Below, in pieces: positions 63,925 through 64,000 of a stretch of DNA of 64,000 nucleotides (positions are counted from its first letter, which is position 1; the number at the start of each line of letters is the position of its first letter). The position numbers and the translations under genes are program-made. This DNA is from Candidatus Poribacteria bacterium (GTDB lineage: Bacteria > Poribacteria > WGA-4E > UBA9662): NCBI GenBank assembly GCA_002709695.1, contig PAQF01000037.1:25999-89998 (forward strand). Reading direction: 5' to 3'. The notes under the pieces are model-generated. The model searched no databases and was not told the origin of the DNA. It saw nothing but the letters and a program-made list of their open reading frames with translations.

Positions 63925-64000
63925 ATGTTCAACAAAAAATATAAACAGTTAATTGATGACGGATTCTGTATCATCGAAGGTGTTTTACCTGAAGAATTTC
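63925..64000 (+). CDS. Phytanoyl-CoA dioxygenase family protein (start only)
   Basis: The first 25 codons from the ATG at 63925 read M-F-N-K-K-Y-K-Q-L-I-D-D-G-F-C-I-I-E-G-V and continue to the window edge. D-G-[FY]-x-x-[IV]-x-G-[VL]-[LV] is the usual N-terminus of PhyH-type Fe(II)/2-oxoglutarate oxygenases, a family abundant in Poribacteria-like genomes. A TGATATGAT extended -10 lies about 65 bases upstream. The catalytic part is outside the window. Confidence 0.6.
   Translation, partial: MFNKKYKQLIDDGFCIIEGVLPEEF

Overview
This window looks like a chromosome segment of an uncultured, AT-rich, Gram-negative-type bacterium. The gene content (two formylglycine sulfatases, two very large DUF6785/DUF6784-type membrane proteins, a ThuA-like protein, an enolase-superfamily enzyme, a microcompartment vertex protein with a RhaD-like aldolase, and a PhyH-type start at the right edge) resembles Candidatus Poribacteria and related marine or sponge-associated lineages. 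That placement is inference from gene content. TGA, TAA and TAG all act as stops. TTG and GTG starts are unusually common, including in ribosomal protein genes.

Layout. (1) 1-11079, minus strand: a fused str-S10-spc operon in the order rpsL, rpsG, fusA, tuf, rpsJ, rplC, rplD, rplW, rplB, rpsS, rplV, rpsC, rplP, rpmC, rpsQ, rplN, rplX, rplE, then the first codons of rpsN. A sigma70-like promoter precedes rpsL, and its leader contains a terminator-like hairpin overlapped by a 23-codon ORF. (2) 11.4-14.1 kb: ppk2, a candidate structured RNA with an intrinsic terminator, tyrA and cmk. (3) 14.5-22.0 kb: carbohydrate and secondary catabolism, with a toroid-type hypothetical protein, a CE15-like esterase, an amidohydrolase, a sulfatase and a gamma-glutamyltransferase-like enzyme. 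(4) 22.3-28.0 kb: a secreted beta-rich protein and a MacA/MacB-type export set with one adaptor and two permeases but no ATPase gene. (5) 28.2-36.4 kb, plus strand: EutN/CcmL vertex protein, RhaD-like aldolase, a CapA-VWA fusion, a DUF6785 protein, Hsp20 and Lon. (6) 39.1-47.8 kb: a nine-gene carotenoid operon with CrtYcd, CrtD-like, CrtI, CrtB, an acyltransferase, a glycosyltransferase, CruF and a CrtW-like enzyme. The set predicts a monocyclic 4-keto carotenoid glycoside ester. (7) 48.4-64 kb: MATE transporter, sulfatase, a second DUF6785 protein, an alcohol dehydrogenase/ThuA/isochorismatase group, an APC-USP transporter, and the start of a PhyH-family gene.

The long spacers are not empty. 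Reading them by eye gives fragments of decayed genes: a glycosyltransferase C-terminus (about 48.0 kb), a TerB-like domain end (50.1 kb), an Nramp-like N-terminus (62.8 kb), and a saccharopine-dehydrogenase-like gene with an internal deletion and frameshift (63.4-63.6 kb). Several further protein-like relics could not be identified. This suggests ongoing gene loss, as in an early-stage symbiont. A few short ORFs with good ribosome-binding sites may be real small membrane proteins (37.1 and 48.4 kb). No tRNA, rRNA, CRISPR array or transposase was recognised.
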